64,000 nt of DNA from Pseudarthrobacter equi (GTDB lineage: Bacteria > Actinomycetota > Actinomycetes > Actinomycetales > Micrococcaceae). Below the pieces are notes generated by a model, which searched no databases, was not told the origin of the DNA, and saw nothing but the letters and a program-made list of their open reading frames with translations. The DNA is taken from positions 4,340,001-4,404,000 of the forward strand of contig NZ_LT629779.1 in the NCBI RefSeq assembly GCF_900105535.1, in the 5' to 3' direction. The translations under genes and the position numbers were made by a program. Shown here in pieces: positions 1 through 9,416 of this stretch. Positions within the stretch are counted from its first letter, which is position 1. Every line of letters starts with the position of its first letter.

Positions 1-1577
1 TCCTGCAGCGCATCCTCCAGCAGCGCCGCGGCTTCTGCGTAACGGCCAAGGTGGCCCGCAACCCGGGCTTCGGCAAGGACCAGCTCTTCCCGTAAGGCCC
101 TTTCAGCGTCCGGCCCACCATGCATTCCCCGCGGCACGCCAGCGGGAGCAACATCCCCCGGCATCAGGTCCCCGTCCAGCATCTTCCGGACATGACGGAG
201 GCGTTCCGCAGCCTGGTCCATGGTTGCCCGGTCGGACTGCAGGACCGCGGCCTCTGCCAGCTGGAACCGCAGGGTGTCGGCGGAGGACAGCGTGTCCGCA
301 CCGTTGCTGTCCGCGCTGCCACCGGCCTGTTCCCGGTACTGCTGGAGCACTGACCGGGCTTCGCTGACGGCGCCGAGGGCCGCGAGGGCGGTGGTTTCCT
401 CCGCGACCGCCGCGGCGCTGCGTGAATGGCCGGGTACTGAGCGGACCAGCCGAAGGGCCAGCGGGTAGTCAGCACGGGTGTTGGCGATCGCAGCGGCATG
501 CAGGGCCTCCGCTTCGGTGAGCGGCGAGCCGCAATCCAGGGCCCACGCGGCAAGGGCCACCCTGAGCGCGGGGTGCATCAGCGCCGGCTCCACTGCCTCG
601 CAGAACCGTCGCCGGAGATCGCTGCTGCGGCCGGTGGGGATGTTGGCGCGGATGACGTCGCGCAGCAGCTGGTTCTGCATCCCCACCGTGCGTGGCAGGG
701 AGTCGTCCACCACCAGGATCCCGCGTTTTTCCAGGGCGTCGACGTCGTCGGGCAGTGCGATGGCCAGCAGCGCTTCCAGCGGCACGGTCCCGGCCAGGGA
801 CACGACCTCCATGGCCATGCGTTCCCCGGGTCCCACCTTGCCCAGCCGGGTGACCACCAGGTCTGTGATGGCAGGGCCGTGGGGCCTGTCCGTAGCGGTG
901 AGGACCCAGACGCCGTCGCGCACCGCGAGGGCCCCGGAGTCAACCAGTTCTCCTGCCAGCATTTTCAGGTAGTGCGGATTTCCCCCGCTCGCCGTCCAGA
1001 ACTCGTGTGCTGCGGATGCCGAGATGCGGCCGCCGAGGCTCGCTTCGAGCCAGGCGATGGCATCGGGCAGGGGAAGCGGTTCGAGCTCGATCCGCGCAAG
1101 GTACCCGTCCGTGCAGAGCCGGGACAGTTCGCTGCCCAGCCGCTGCGGATCGGTGCACGTCAGGATCAGGCCGGCCGTTCCGTTGCGGGCGAGCTGCGAG
1201 ATGACCGCCCCCGCGAACTCATCCACGTCCCCTGCATTTTCAATGACCAGGTACACGGGTTTGCCCTCGGCCCGCGCGGTGAGCAGCGCCGTCAGGGCAG
1301 AGAGGACCAGCGCGGGATGGGACAGGAACTGCGAGTCCAGGTCCCGCAGCAGAACGTTCAGCGCACCGTACGGGCTTGCGGTGAGGCCGGCGCTGGCCCG
1401 GAGCACCACAATGTAGGCGTCACCGCGGATTTCCTTGGTCAGGAGACTGGTGAGGTAGCTTTTGCCGCTCCCCGAGGCTCCAGTGATGAGCACTCCGGCG
1501 CGGGACTCCTCCAAGGCGCGGATGAGGTCCTCTCCGGTGGTCCTGCCGCCAATCTGCGGCCAGGTCCTTGAGCTCAC
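1..1577 (-). CDS. AAA/STAND-type ATPase regulator, probably LuxR family (partial, 3' end outside window)
   Basis: About 525 residues are visible, from a GTG start to the window edge. The start is preceded by a purine-rich ribosome site (AGAGGGGG). A Walker A motif, GASGSGKS, lies at residues 33-40, and a Walker B-like strand (YLVIENA) near residue 105. Then come helical segments resembling the winged-helix and TPR-like parts of MalT/LuxR-type ATPases (for example ITDLVVTRLGKVGPGE and alanine-rich repeats toward the edge). A C-terminal LuxR helix-turn-helix would be expected but lies beyond base 1, so the family call is inference from the N-terminal architecture. It would act in the cytoplasm as a ligand- and ATP-dependent transcription switch. 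The target is unknown. Confidence 0.75.
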   Translation of the reverse strand, partial: MSSRTWPQIGGRTTGEDLIRALEESRAGVLITGASGSGKSYLTSLLTKEIRGDAYIVVLRASAGLTASPYGALNVLLRDLDSQFLSHPALVLSALTALLTARAEGKPVYLVIENAGDVDEFAGAVISQLARNGTAGLILTCTDPQRLGSELSRLCTDGYLARIELEPLPLPDAIAWLEASLGGRISASAAHEFWTASGGNPHYLKMLAGELVDSGALAVRDGVWVLTATDRPHGPAITDLVVTRLGKVGPGERMAMEVVSLAGTVPLEALLAIALPDDVDALEKRGILVVDDSLPRTVGMQNQLLRDVIRANIPTGRSSDLRRRFCEAVEPALMHPALRVALAAWALDCGSPLTEAEALHAAAIANTRADYPLALRLVRSVPGHSRSAAAVAEETTALAALGAVSEARSVLQQYREQAGGSADSNGADTLSSADTLRFQLAEAAVLQSDRATMDQAAERLRHVRKMLDGDLMPGDVAPAGVPRGMHGGPDAERALREELVLAEARVAGHLGRYAEAAALLEDALQ

Positions 1578-1614
1578 CCCGGTGCCCCCTCTGCTGGTAG
1601 ACGTCGCGATGCCC

Positions 1615-1652
1615 GATCCTCCGACACCCCCTTGTCCGGGCGTCGGCGGATC
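1615..1652 (-). promoter_or_regulatory. Stem-loop in the leader of the ATPase regulator gene
   Basis: GATCCTCCGAC at 1615-1625 pairs with GTCGGCGGATC at 1642-1652 (10 of 11 positions) around a 16-base loop. It lies 38 to 75 bases before the GTG start at 1577, so it would be in the mRNA leader if transcription starts upstream. A role in leader folding is only inferred. Confidence 0.3.
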
Positions 1653-1759
1653 AGGCTTCCGGGGGCCCCTAATGCGCCAACCGCCACCCTGACCGGGTCC
1701 CCGCCAATCAAGTAGTGACAGCCCCAATTAATCAGCTGGACTCTTGACAGGCACCAGTA

Positions 1760-1815
1760 GCGAGTACTCGTCTTAAGTACCCCCTCGACTACTTTGCTAC
1801 TCGCGAGTACTCGTC
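1760..1815. promoter_or_regulatory. Two copies of a palindromic 13-mer, candidate operator pair
   Basis: GCGAGTACTCGTC occurs at 1760-1772 and again at 1803-1815, 43 bases apart (about four helical turns). Its core CGAGTACTCG is a perfect palindrome. The right copy overlaps a second perfect palindrome, TACTCGCGAGTA (1798-1809). The pair sits in an AT-richer gap of 273 bases between the ATPase regulator start and the 3' end of the DUF2264 gene, so it most likely controls the regulator gene. The binding protein is unknown. Confidence 0.45.
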
Positions 1816-1850
1816 AACGTTGAGAGGTTGTCGAGTGGACCCAGGGGTTC

Positions 1851-3755
1851 CTACGCGGGATTGAGCTGCGCGAACACCGCATCGACGTCGACCATGGCAC
1901 CATCGGCGAAGGCGAACAGGCCGTCCGCCACGAAGCGCGCCCCGCACTTTTCGGTGAGGGAGCCTTCTCCTGAGAGCACGACGACGGCGGCATAGTCCGC
2001 GTCGGCCACGGCACCGGCGGTGCCAATCCAGGGGATGGCCAGGTGTTCCCCCACAGGGTGCGGTGCCTCGCGGCGCCAGGTGCCGGCGTCGTCAAGGACC
2101 CCGCCCCACTCAACGGGGCGGACCTCGCTGGCAAGTCCGGCCGCGGTATCCACCGGCCAGCCGCCAATCCGCAGCCTGGCACCCCTGCCTGCCGCGTTGC
2201 GAACCCGCACCAGCCGCAGTTCCACAGCACCCCGCGTCACGGATGCCACGGTCACTTGGGGCCCCGGCGTGGCAGTTCCCGCAGCGCCGCTCCCGTGGTC
2301 CGGGCCGCCGTCGGGATCCACCTCGATCCAGTGCGCGGTGAAGCGCGAGGCCCCCACCTGCACCCCGTCCTGCCTGTAATGGCCAAGGAACTCGAATCCG
2401 GTCCGGTGCGTCAGCCGGCCTTCCGCATCGGCGAACGCGACGGCGTTGTCCACGGATTCCCCGGCAAGGTCCGGGAAGGTGGCAGTGGAGTAGCCCAGCC
2501 GCGCATAGAGCGGGGAATCGGCCACCCGGACGCCGGCGTTGGCATGGTCGGTGCCGTGGTTGCGGATGCGCACCACACCGTCCGAAACTGTCCCGTCCAC
2601 TTGCCAGCCCGGAGCCGTGATGAAGCGCTGTGTGTCGCCGGTTTCCACCGGCAGCGGCTCCTCCACGGCCGTCCACACCGGATGATCGGCGGGAAGGGCG
2701 AGGCCCATCATCCCCTTGGCGGCCCAGTAGGGGGACCCTGCACCGGAATACGACTGTTTCATGCCCGGGAACTCGGAGTGGAAGCCGATGGTCAGCAGTC
2801 CGTCAGCGTTGTGGGCGCCCCGGTCCAGGAAGTACTTCAGGATGCCGGAAGCCGCCCGCCGGGTCACGCCGGGCGTCAACCGGGTGTGCCCTGCGAACTG
2901 TCCCGCCCAGAACGGTGCTGCCGCTGCGAAACGGTAGATCAGGCTGCGGCCCTGGACCAGCGGGGCACCGTCAGCCCCCACCAGGTGGACGGCGTCGTCC
3001 AGGAAATCGGCCAGCCGTTCGCCGTCCAGGGCGGCACGGGCCTTCACCCGGGGGTCCTCCGGCGCCATCAGCTGCAGCAGCTGGGGATAGACCTGGAACG
3101 CCCAGCCCACGTAGTGGTCGTAGGCGCGCTCCGGGCCGTCGGCAAACCAGCCGTGGCCGCGGTACAGGGAGTCGTGGATGGCCAGCCCTGCGTCGATGTC
3201 CGCATCCGAGTAGCGTCCGCCCACGCCGGCGAGGAACTTTTCGACGACGACCTGGAACCACACCCAGTTGATGGGCGGGTACGCCTGGCCGATCACGGTC
3301 TCAAACCAGGCCACCAGCTGTTCCTGGACGCGCTGGGGCAGCCGGTCCCACAGCACGTCCCGGGTCAGCGCGAGTCCCACGGCCAGCGATGCCGCCTCCA
3401 CCTTGGCCTGGTCCAGTTCACCCGGCGTGGGCCAGCGGTCAGGGTTCGCCGGGTTGGTTCCGGCGTCGAGGCCCTTGGCGTACCAGTCGGCCAGCCACAC
3501 GGTGCCCTCCGGATCACCGGCGATCCGGAATGAGGCCAGCAGGAACGTCCGGGCAAACGCTTCCAGCGAATCGCTTTTCCGGCCGTAGGCGCTGGTGGCT
3601 CCGGGCAGGTACAGGTTGGCGTGGTCTTCCGTGGCATGGCGGTGCGCGGAACGCAGCAGGTAGTCTGCGTACGCGCACCAGTGGTCCCGGGTGAGGCCGG
3701 TATACGGCGAGGCGCTGAAGTCCAGCGGGGGCATGGCCAGGGGCGCGGCGCTCAC
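1851..3755 (-). CDS. DUF2264 domain protein (carbohydrate-active-like)
   Basis: 634 residues. The N-terminal stretch (LDFSASPYTGLTRDHW, then a segment with SLEAFARTFLLASFR) matches the DUF2264 family as I know it, proteins with an alpha/alpha-barrel look that often sit in polysaccharide-use loci. The GTG start at 3755 overlaps the TGA of the upstream regulator by four bases, giving translational coupling; longer upstream extensions would read through the regulator gene. It is the last gene of the minus-strand unit heparinase-like, regulator, DUF2264. No signal peptide is visible, so it probably works in the cytoplasm on imported oligosaccharides. Its reaction is not established. Confidence 0.8.
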   Translation of the reverse strand: MSAAPLAMPPLDFSASPYTGLTRDHWCAYADYLLRSAHRHATEDHANLYLPGATSAYGRKSDSLEAFARTFLLASFRIAGDPEGTVWLADWYAKGLDAGTNPANPDRWPTPGELDQAKVEAASLAVGLALTRDVLWDRLPQRVQEQLVAWFETVIGQAYPPINWVWFQVVVEKFLAGVGGRYSDADIDAGLAIHDSLYRGHGWFADGPERAYDHYVGWAFQVYPQLLQLMAPEDPRVKARAALDGERLADFLDDAVHLVGADGAPLVQGRSLIYRFAAAAPFWAGQFAGHTRLTPGVTRRAASGILKYFLDRGAHNADGLLTIGFHSEFPGMKQSYSGAGSPYWAAKGMMGLALPADHPVWTAVEEPLPVETGDTQRFITAPGWQVDGTVSDGVVRIRNHGTDHANAGVRVADSPLYARLGYSTATFPDLAGESVDNAVAFADAEGRLTHRTGFEFLGHYRQDGVQVGASRFTAHWIEVDPDGGPDHGSGAAGTATPGPQVTVASVTRGAVELRLVRVRNAAGRGARLRIGGWPVDTAAGLASEVRPVEWGGVLDDAGTWRREAPHPVGEHLAIPWIGTAGAVADADYAAVVVLSGEGSLTEKCGARFVADGLFAFADGAMVDVDAVFAQLNPA

Positions 3756-4915
3756 AGGGAATCCTGCAGTACGCCGGCAGCCGGAATCCGCGGAGCCCCG
3801 ATGGACGATTCCCGCAGGATCAGGTCCGGGTTCAGCTCGATCCGGTGCACGGGACGCATCCTGCCCTCGGCCAGCCGGGCGGCCATAAGCTGCACCGCCA
3901 CCTTGCCCACGTACTGCTTGGGCGGCCGGACGGCGGAGATGGCGGGCTCGGCCAGGTAGGCCACTTCGTCGTCGTACCCCACGATCGCCATGTCCCCCGG
4001 AACGGTGAGCCCGCGGTCCACGCAGTGCTGCACGAATGCCACCGCCTGGGTGTCCGAATGCACCAGCATCGCCGTGGTGCCTGTCTTCGTGCACAGGTCC
4101 AGCACATGGTCGAAGTGGCCGGCCCGGCCACCGTTGCCGTGGTTGGCGGGGTCCTGCTTGGCTGAGTCCTCGTGGACGGAGCCCTCCAGCGGAATCTTCA
4201 GTGCGGCCAGGGCCTGGTGCCAGCCGCGGACCACGTGCGGGCTGGTGGGGCTGGACGAATCGGTCAGGCAGCCGATCCGCCGATGGCCTTCCTGCCACAG
4301 GTGCCGCACGGCCATGCCGGCGCCAAACGCGTGATCCGTGGCCACCCATTCGAGGCGGTGCGCGGGAATCTCGGCGGGCGCACGCCGTTCGGCGAGTACC
4401 ACCGGGATGGGCAGGGCGTTCAGCCAGCGGATCAGTTCGGGCCCGTGGTCACCGCCCATGTCCGGCGCCACGATCAGGCCGTCGATGTTCTGGGTGTCCA
4501 GCAGGGCCTGCACCTGCCTGCGGTTGTCTGCGGCGTCGTACGCTGACCCGCGCACCATGATCCGCAGGTTCTGCTCTTCCGCCTCGGCCCGCGCCCCGCT
4601 GATGACCTGCGGCCAGTAGTAGTCCAGTGACGGCACCACCATGCCGATGGAGTAGCTGTGCTGTGCTGCCCGGCCCGCTGCCGAGCGGTCCAGCGGGCTG
4701 GGCAGCGTGGCGCCGCCATGCACGCGGGACACCAGGCCCTCGTCCGCGAGGATGTTCACGTCGCGGCGGATGGTCAGTTCGCTGACGCCCAGCTTCGCCG
4801 CGATGTCACGGACGGTGATGGCACCGTGCGCCCGCAGTTCCTCCATGAGCCGTTCCCGGCGCTGCAGCGAAAACAGCGACTTTCCGGTGGGTTCGGACGG
4901 TTGCTCAGGGCTCAT
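3752..4915 (-). CDS. DeoR/LacI hybrid transcriptional regulator
   Basis: 387 residues. Residues about 20-75 form a DeoR-type winged helix-turn-helix (RRERLMEELRAHGAITV, then VSELTIRRDVNILADEGLV and the HGGATL end typical of DeoR). The rest (from SYSIGMVVPSLDYYW) is a periplasmic-binding-protein-like LacI sensor domain that should bind a sugar. This mix of DeoR DNA reader and LacI sensor is seen in actinobacteria. ATG at 4915 overlaps the heparinase-like stop by four bases. The neighbours imply it represses or activates the surrounding carbohydrate locus; the divergent gap at 6910-7061 is the obvious target. Confidence 0.85.
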   Translation of the reverse strand: MSPEQPSEPTGKSLFSLQRRERLMEELRAHGAITVRDIAAKLGVSELTIRRDVNILADEGLVSRVHGGATLPSPLDRSAAGRAAQHSYSIGMVVPSLDYYWPQVISGARAEAEEQNLRIMVRGSAYDAADNRRQVQALLDTQNIDGLIVAPDMGGDHGPELIRWLNALPIPVVLAERRAPAEIPAHRLEWVATDHAFGAGMAVRHLWQEGHRRIGCLTDSSSPTSPHVVRGWHQALAALKIPLEGSVHEDSAKQDPANHGNGGRAGHFDHVLDLCTKTGTTAMLVHSDTQAVAFVQHCVDRGLTVPGDMAIVGYDDEVAYLAEPAISAVRPPKQYVGKVAVQLMAARLAEGRMRPVHRIELNPDLILRESSIGAPRIPAAGVLQDSL

Positions 4916-6909
4916 GGTGTTGCCTCCACAGTGAGGGTGAATGCGCCGGCGGCGCGGAAAGCAGGGGATGGTGCAGTTGCGGCCGGCGTGCGGAACCGGA
5001 GCCGGGTCAGCCGCGGTCCCCACGCGTCGGCGAGGAGCGGATCGTCCAGCTGCCATTCGTCCACGAGGACGACGACGGCTGCCGGGTCCCAGCGCAGGGC
5101 AGCTCCCCGCGGGGTCGCGTCTGCCGCGCCAACCGCCGGGATGCCGTCCGGACGGACTGTCGCCGCCCCTTCCTGGCCGAGGATCAAGGTTCCGGCCGTC
5201 AGGAAGGTGATGTCGACGTCGGCCGTTCCGCCCGCGGCCGACGTCGACAGGTCCCAGCGGTCGGCGATGGTGATGCGGCCGGGGGCCCGGTGCAGTTCCG
5301 CGGCCCGGATCCAGGCCCGGGGTTCGAATCCGTAGGCCGCTCCCAGGGCGAGCTCCAGCTGCGACCGCTCCGGGGTAGGCGCATTGAGGACGCCGGCCGC
5401 GAAGTCCCTGCCGGTTCCCTGTTCAAGGCCGAACGGGGCAGGGACGCTGTGCCAGTTGCTCTGCATCGCGCGGATGCCGTAGCGGTCCGGGCCGAACGTC
5501 TGGGCAGTGTAGGTGGGCTGCCCGGCGTCCACCAGGAGGGGAACCCCGTCCACGGCAACCACTACCGAGCCGACGTCGCGGTGGTTGTGGTGCTCGCCGT
5601 TGTGGCCTCCCTTCGCGGCCAGGAGCAGTCCCTCCGCCGTTCCTCCGGTTTCGCGGGCCACCATGATCTGGACCGATGGCAGGTAGGTGCCGGCCACAAG
5701 CGGAGGGGCGTCGGAAGCGGGTTCCGGGCGTTCGAGCATCGTGTGCAGGACCCGGCCGAGCCCCGCAGCGGGATCCGGTACGCCGGTGGCCATGGCAGCG
5801 GCGTGGGCTGCTGCCTCCGGATCGCCCAGACGGACTGCCCAGCGGTGCAGCATGTCCCAGGGAAGGGCAGCCGCAGCGCGTGCCGGACCGTCGGCCACGT
5901 TGAGGAACCATGCGCCGCCGATGTGCATGCGGTGCGGGAAGGCGACCAGTTCGCGGACCACCGGGAGGCCGCCGTCGAGCACGCCGCCCGTGGCCTGTTC
6001 CAGCAGGGCCAGCCCCTCCAGCGCCCGCCCGGCACCGTTCCACCAGTAGGCGAAGCCCTCGTCAATGGCGCCGTCGGCCGGGATGGATGCCAGGAAACGG
6101 TCCAGGCCCTCGATGCAGCGGGCCACTGCCTGCGCTTGGGTGGCGGGGTCATCCACCAGCAACAGCGCCGCCGCAATCAGGTTGGAGTGGATCCAGGGAT
6201 TCCAGTTATGGACATCCCCGTCCAGGCCCAGCCAGTGCCAGTCCAGCCGGTCAAGGAAAGGCCTGATCACACGCCCGGTGACCTCGTCGCGGATGCGCCG
6301 CCGCAGCCCCGGCGCCCGGTCATCGAGCTGCCTGCCCAGGACATGGTCCAGCCATGCCAGCTGCGCGGCCACCTCCCCGGCGCCGAGGTCCAGGTACGGG
6401 GTGGCCAGGTCCGGAACAACGCAGCCCGTGCGGCGGAAGACGTCGTCGTGCGCGGCCCAGCTCCACGAGCTCTGTTCGCAGAGCAGGAACGCGCCGTCGA
6501 TGACCTCGTCGAGCCACGCTTCCGCCTCGTCTCCGTCCCCTTCCTGCCGGCCGGGATCACTGGCCAGGGCCATGACTACGGCGCGGGTCAGCCGCTGCTG
6601 GCGTGCAGCCACCAGGTCTTCGTAGGCCGTCCGGTTTCCGTCCCGGAAATACCGGGCGTAGTGGGACACCAGGGGCTGGGGCCACGGCGTTCCCCGTTCC
6701 TCCTGTGCGTGCCGGACAACAGGAGCGGGCAGATTCAACCCCGTGGCAGGCCAGGCTTTGCTGCCTGCTGCGGGAACACTGAGGCGCCCGGCCGCGCCGG
6801 CCAACAGGCGAAGGAGCGCCGGCTGGGAGCCGTCGGGTCCCCAAGCAGTGGCCAGTGGCGCTGCGGGTGCCGGCAGCGTGGTGTGGGGGCCGGAAGGGGG
6901 CGTCATCAT
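4912..6909 (-). CDS. Heparinase II/III family protein (candidate polysaccharide lyase)
   Basis: 665 residues. The N-terminal half is helical (alpha/alpha toroid-like). The C-terminal half holds the family signature GGHNGEHHNHRDVGS, followed by a segment with PLLVDAGQPTY, as in heparinase II/III C-terminal beta domains, which supply the catalytic histidine. No clear signal peptide is seen, so an intracellular oligosaccharide lyase acting after ABC import is plausible. ATGATG gives two adjacent possible starts (6909 or 6906) after a weak GAGAG site. It is first in the minus-strand unit and divergent from the dehydrogenase and ABC genes. The true substrate could be any acidic glycan; heparin is unlikely. 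Confidence 0.8.
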   Translation of the reverse strand: MMTPPSGPHTTLPAPAAPLATAWGPDGSQPALLRLLAGAAGRLSVPAAGSKAWPATGLNLPAPVVRHAQEERGTPWPQPLVSHYARYFRDGNRTAYEDLVAARQQRLTRAVVMALASDPGRQEGDGDEAEAWLDEVIDGAFLLCEQSSWSWAAHDDVFRRTGCVVPDLATPYLDLGAGEVAAQLAWLDHVLGRQLDDRAPGLRRRIRDEVTGRVIRPFLDRLDWHWLGLDGDVHNWNPWIHSNLIAAALLLVDDPATQAQAVARCIEGLDRFLASIPADGAIDEGFAYWWNGAGRALEGLALLEQATGGVLDGGLPVVRELVAFPHRMHIGGAWFLNVADGPARAAAALPWDMLHRWAVRLGDPEAAAHAAAMATGVPDPAAGLGRVLHTMLERPEPASDAPPLVAGTYLPSVQIMVARETGGTAEGLLLAAKGGHNGEHHNHRDVGSVVVAVDGVPLLVDAGQPTYTAQTFGPDRYGIRAMQSNWHSVPAPFGLEQGTGRDFAAGVLNAPTPERSQLELALGAAYGFEPRAWIRAAELHRAPGRITIADRWDLSTSAAGGTADVDITFLTAGTLILGQEGAATVRPDGIPAVGAADATPRGAALRWDPAAVVVLVDEWQLDDPLLADAWGPRLTRLRFRTPAATAPSPAFRAAGAFTLTVEATP

Positions 6910-7061
6910 CTGCTCTCATGTTCGAATACGATCGTTTTGGATCGATATTGAATAACTTGGTTGTTCTGTCTTGTTCATGAGTATCTACTGATTGTTAGAT
7001 GTGATGCAAGACATGAATTGCGGTTGTGAGCGCAAACGAACACGAAAGAAGGGAGGCCCGG
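6910..7061. promoter_or_regulatory. Divergent promoter/operator region of the carbohydrate locus
   Basis: This AT-rich gap separates the two divergent units. It contains the palindromes TTCGAA (6921-6926), ACGATCGT (6928-6935) and ATCGAT (6941-6946) packed within 26 bases, suggesting binding sites for the DeoR/LacI hybrid. No convincing -35/-10 pair could be fixed. Operator role is inferred from location. Confidence 0.35.
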
Positions 7062-8075
7062 ATGTCGCCAAAACCCAAGGCCCTGCTGGTCATGAACCAC
7101 GGAACCTTTGCTGACCAGTTCGATTCCACCCGGTTGGACCGGTTGGCGGGGCTGGTGGATCTGGGCGGGCAGCCGTGGACCGATTCGCTGGAGGATCCGG
7201 CGGTGGCGGGCCGGCTCGCGGACGTGGAGGTCCTGCTGACCAGTTGGGGCGTGCCGCGGCTCGATGCGGCGGCGCTGGAGCGGATGCCGAACCTGCGGGC
7301 AGTGTTCCATTGCGCCGGGACGGTGCGCAGTTTCGTCACGCCGGAGTTGTGGGACCGGGGCATCCTGGTGACCAACGGCGCTGACGCGAACGCCATCCCG
7401 GTGGCCGAGTTTACGTTCGCGTCCATCGTGCTGGCCGGGAAGAAGGCACAGGTGCTGGCCAACGATGCCCGCACCTGGCGTGAGGACTGGTCCTATACGA
7501 CGACGCGCGGCGAGGTGGGCAACATCGGCCGCGTGATCGGGGTGGTGGGGTTCTCCCGCATCGGCCGCCGCGTGGTCCGCCTGGTCCAGCAACTGCAGGA
7601 CGTCACCTGCCTGGTCCACGATCCGCACGCCGATCCCGCCGCCGTGGCTGCCGCCGGCGGCCGGCTGGTGGGCCTGGCCGAACTGCTGGCGGCCTCGGAC
7701 GTCGTGAGTATCCACGCCCCGGCGCTGCCGGAAACCCGGCACATGATCGGGGCCGCGGAACTGCGGGCCATGAAGGACCACGCCACCTTGATCAACACCG
7801 CCCGCGGCTCACTGGTGGACACCCGCGCCTTGGAGGCCGAGTGCGCCACCGGGCGGATCCAGGCCCTCCTGGACGTCACCGACCCCGAGCCGCTGCCAAA
7901 GGATTCGGTCCTCTATGACCTGCCCAACGTGGTGCTCACGCCCCACATCGCCGGATCCCTCGGCACCGAAACCCGGCGGATGTCCGACGCCGCCCTGAAC
8001 GACCTCGAACGGTACCTCACCGGAGAACAGCTCGTAGCCCAGGTGGTCTCCGAAGACCTCTCCCTGAGCGCCTGA
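7062..8075 (+). CDS. D-2-hydroxyacid dehydrogenase family protein
   Basis: 337 residues, starting at an ATG with a GGGAGG ribosome site five bases upstream. The Rossmann segment reads GVVGFSRIGRRV, so the second glycine of the usual GxGxxG is serine. The catalytic Arg (INTARGSLVD), Glu (DVTDPEPLP) and His (TPHIAGS) positions of the family are present. It should reduce a 2-keto acid or oxidise a 2-hydroxy acid with NAD(P). It is the first gene of the plus-strand unit ahead of an ABC sugar importer, so it may process an acidic sugar fragment, which is inference. Confidence 0.85.
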   Translation: MSPKPKALLVMNHGTFADQFDSTRLDRLAGLVDLGGQPWTDSLEDPAVAGRLADVEVLLTSWGVPRLDAAALERMPNLRAVFHCAGTVRSFVTPELWDRGILVTNGADANAIPVAEFTFASIVLAGKKAQVLANDARTWREDWSYTTTRGEVGNIGRVIGVVGFSRIGRRVVRLVQQLQDVTCLVHDPHADPAAVAAAGGRLVGLAELLAASDVVSIHAPALPETRHMIGAAELRAMKDHATLINTARGSLVDTRALEAECATGRIQALLDVTDPEPLPKDSVLYDLPNVVLTPHIAGSLGTETRRMSDAALNDLERYLTGEQLVAQVVSEDLSLSA

Positions 8076-8126
8076 ACCACCCCGGCCGCGGACGCGGCAG
8101 ACCAAAAACCCAGTAAGGAGCACGCA

Positions 8127-9407
8127 ATGAAGCGCACCACCCTCGCCGCCATCGCACTGGCAGTAACCGCAGGCCTGGGCCTGTCCGGTTGTGCCGGCGC
8201 CGCCGGACCGGCCGAACCCCAAGGCCAGGAAGGCAAGACCCGCCTGACCGTTTCGGTATGGAACTACGAAGGCACCCCGGAGTTCAAAGCCCTCTTCGAC
8301 AGCTACGAAGCAGCCAACCCGGACATCGACATCGAACCCGTAGACATCCTCGCCGATGACTACCCGCAGAAGGTCACCACCATGCTGGCCGGCGGCGACA
8401 CCACCGACGTCCTCACCATGAAAAACGTCATCGACTACGCCCGCTACGCCAACAACGGCCAGCTGCAGGAAATCAACAGCGTGGTGGACACCGTTGGCAA
8501 GGACAACCTCGCGGGCCTGGACGCCTTCGACATCGGCGGCAAGTACTACGCCGCCCCCTACCGGCAGGACTTCTGGCTCCTGTACTACAACAAGGACCTG
8601 CTCAAGGCCGCAGGCGTGGAGAACCCCGCCGACCTGACCTGGGACGAGTACACCGCGCTGGCCAAGAAGCTCACCACCGAGGCCAACGGCAAGAAGGTCT
8701 ACGGCACCTACCACCACATCTGGCGCTCCGTGGTGCAGGCCATCGCGGCCGCCCAGGATGACGCCGACCAGAACAGCGGCGACTACGGTTTCTTCGAGGA
8801 CCAGTACAACACCGCCCTGGACCTGCAGAAGAGCGGCGCCACCCTGGACTTCGGCACCGCCAAGAGCCAGAAGACCAGCTACCGCACCATGTTCGAGACC
8901 GGCCAGGCAGCCATGATGCCCATGGGCACCTGGTACATCGCCGGCATCCTGCAGGCCAAGAAGGACGGTAAGTCCACCGTGGACTGGGGCCTGGCTCCGA
9001 TGCCGCAGAAGAAGGACGACGGCAAGGTCACCACGTTCGGTTCGCCCACCGCTTTCGCCGTCAACAAGAACGCCGCGCACTCGGACGCAGCCAAGAAGTT
9101 CATCGAGTGGGCTGCGGGTGAGGAAGGCGCCAAGGCCATCTCGAAGATCGGCGTTGTGCCGGCCCTTCAGAACGACGCCATCACCGCTGAGTACTTCAAG
9201 CTTGCCGGCATGCCCACGGACGAACTGTCCAAGAAGGCCTTCACCCCGGACAAGGTTGCCCTGGAAATGCCGGTCAGCGACAAGTCGGCCGCTACGGACA
9301 AGGTGCTCAACCAGGAGCACGACCTGATCATGGTGGGTGAGCGCTCGGTGTCCGACGGGGTTGCCGAGATGGGCAAACGCGTCAAAAGCGAAGTCCTGGG
9401 CCAGTAA
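8127..9407 (+). CDS. Sugar ABC transporter substrate-binding lipoprotein
   Basis: 426 residues with a lipoprotein signal peptide (MKRTTLAAIALAVTAG, lipobox LSGC with Cys at about residue 22). The mature protein is a family 1 solute-binding protein: TRLTVSVWNYEGTPEF near the start, then PYRQDFWLLYYNKDLLKAAG. A strong GGAG site precedes the ATG. It should be anchored outside the membrane and pass an oligosaccharide to the two permeases that follow ten bases downstream. No ATP-binding subunit is encoded nearby, so a shared MsiK-type ATPase is presumed. Confidence 0.95.
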   Translation: MKRTTLAAIALAVTAGLGLSGCAGAAGPAEPQGQEGKTRLTVSVWNYEGTPEFKALFDSYEAANPDIDIEPVDILADDYPQKVTTMLAGGDTTDVLTMKNVIDYARYANNGQLQEINSVVDTVGKDNLAGLDAFDIGGKYYAAPYRQDFWLLYYNKDLLKAAGVENPADLTWDEYTALAKKLTTEANGKKVYGTYHHIWRSVVQAIAAAQDDADQNSGDYGFFEDQYNTALDLQKSGATLDFGTAKSQKTSYRTMFETGQAAMMPMGTWYIAGILQAKKDGKSTVDWGLAPMPQKKDDGKVTTFGSPTAFAVNKNAAHSDAAKKFIEWAAGEEGAKAISKIGVVPALQNDAITAEYFKLAGMPTDELSKKAFTPDKVALEMPVSDKSAATDKVLNQEHDLIMVGERSVSDGVAEMGKRVKSEVLGQ

Positions 9408-9416
9408 CAGGCAGCC

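Noticed and set aside
5290..6951. Long plus-strand open frame opposite the heparinase-like gene
   Set aside because: No motifs; codon positions follow the minus-strand gene, whose HHNHRDVGS signature is unambiguous.
6910..7061. A defined -35/-10 promoter for the dehydrogenase-ABC unit
   Set aside because: Several weak matches exist with no clearly better pair, so only the region is listed.
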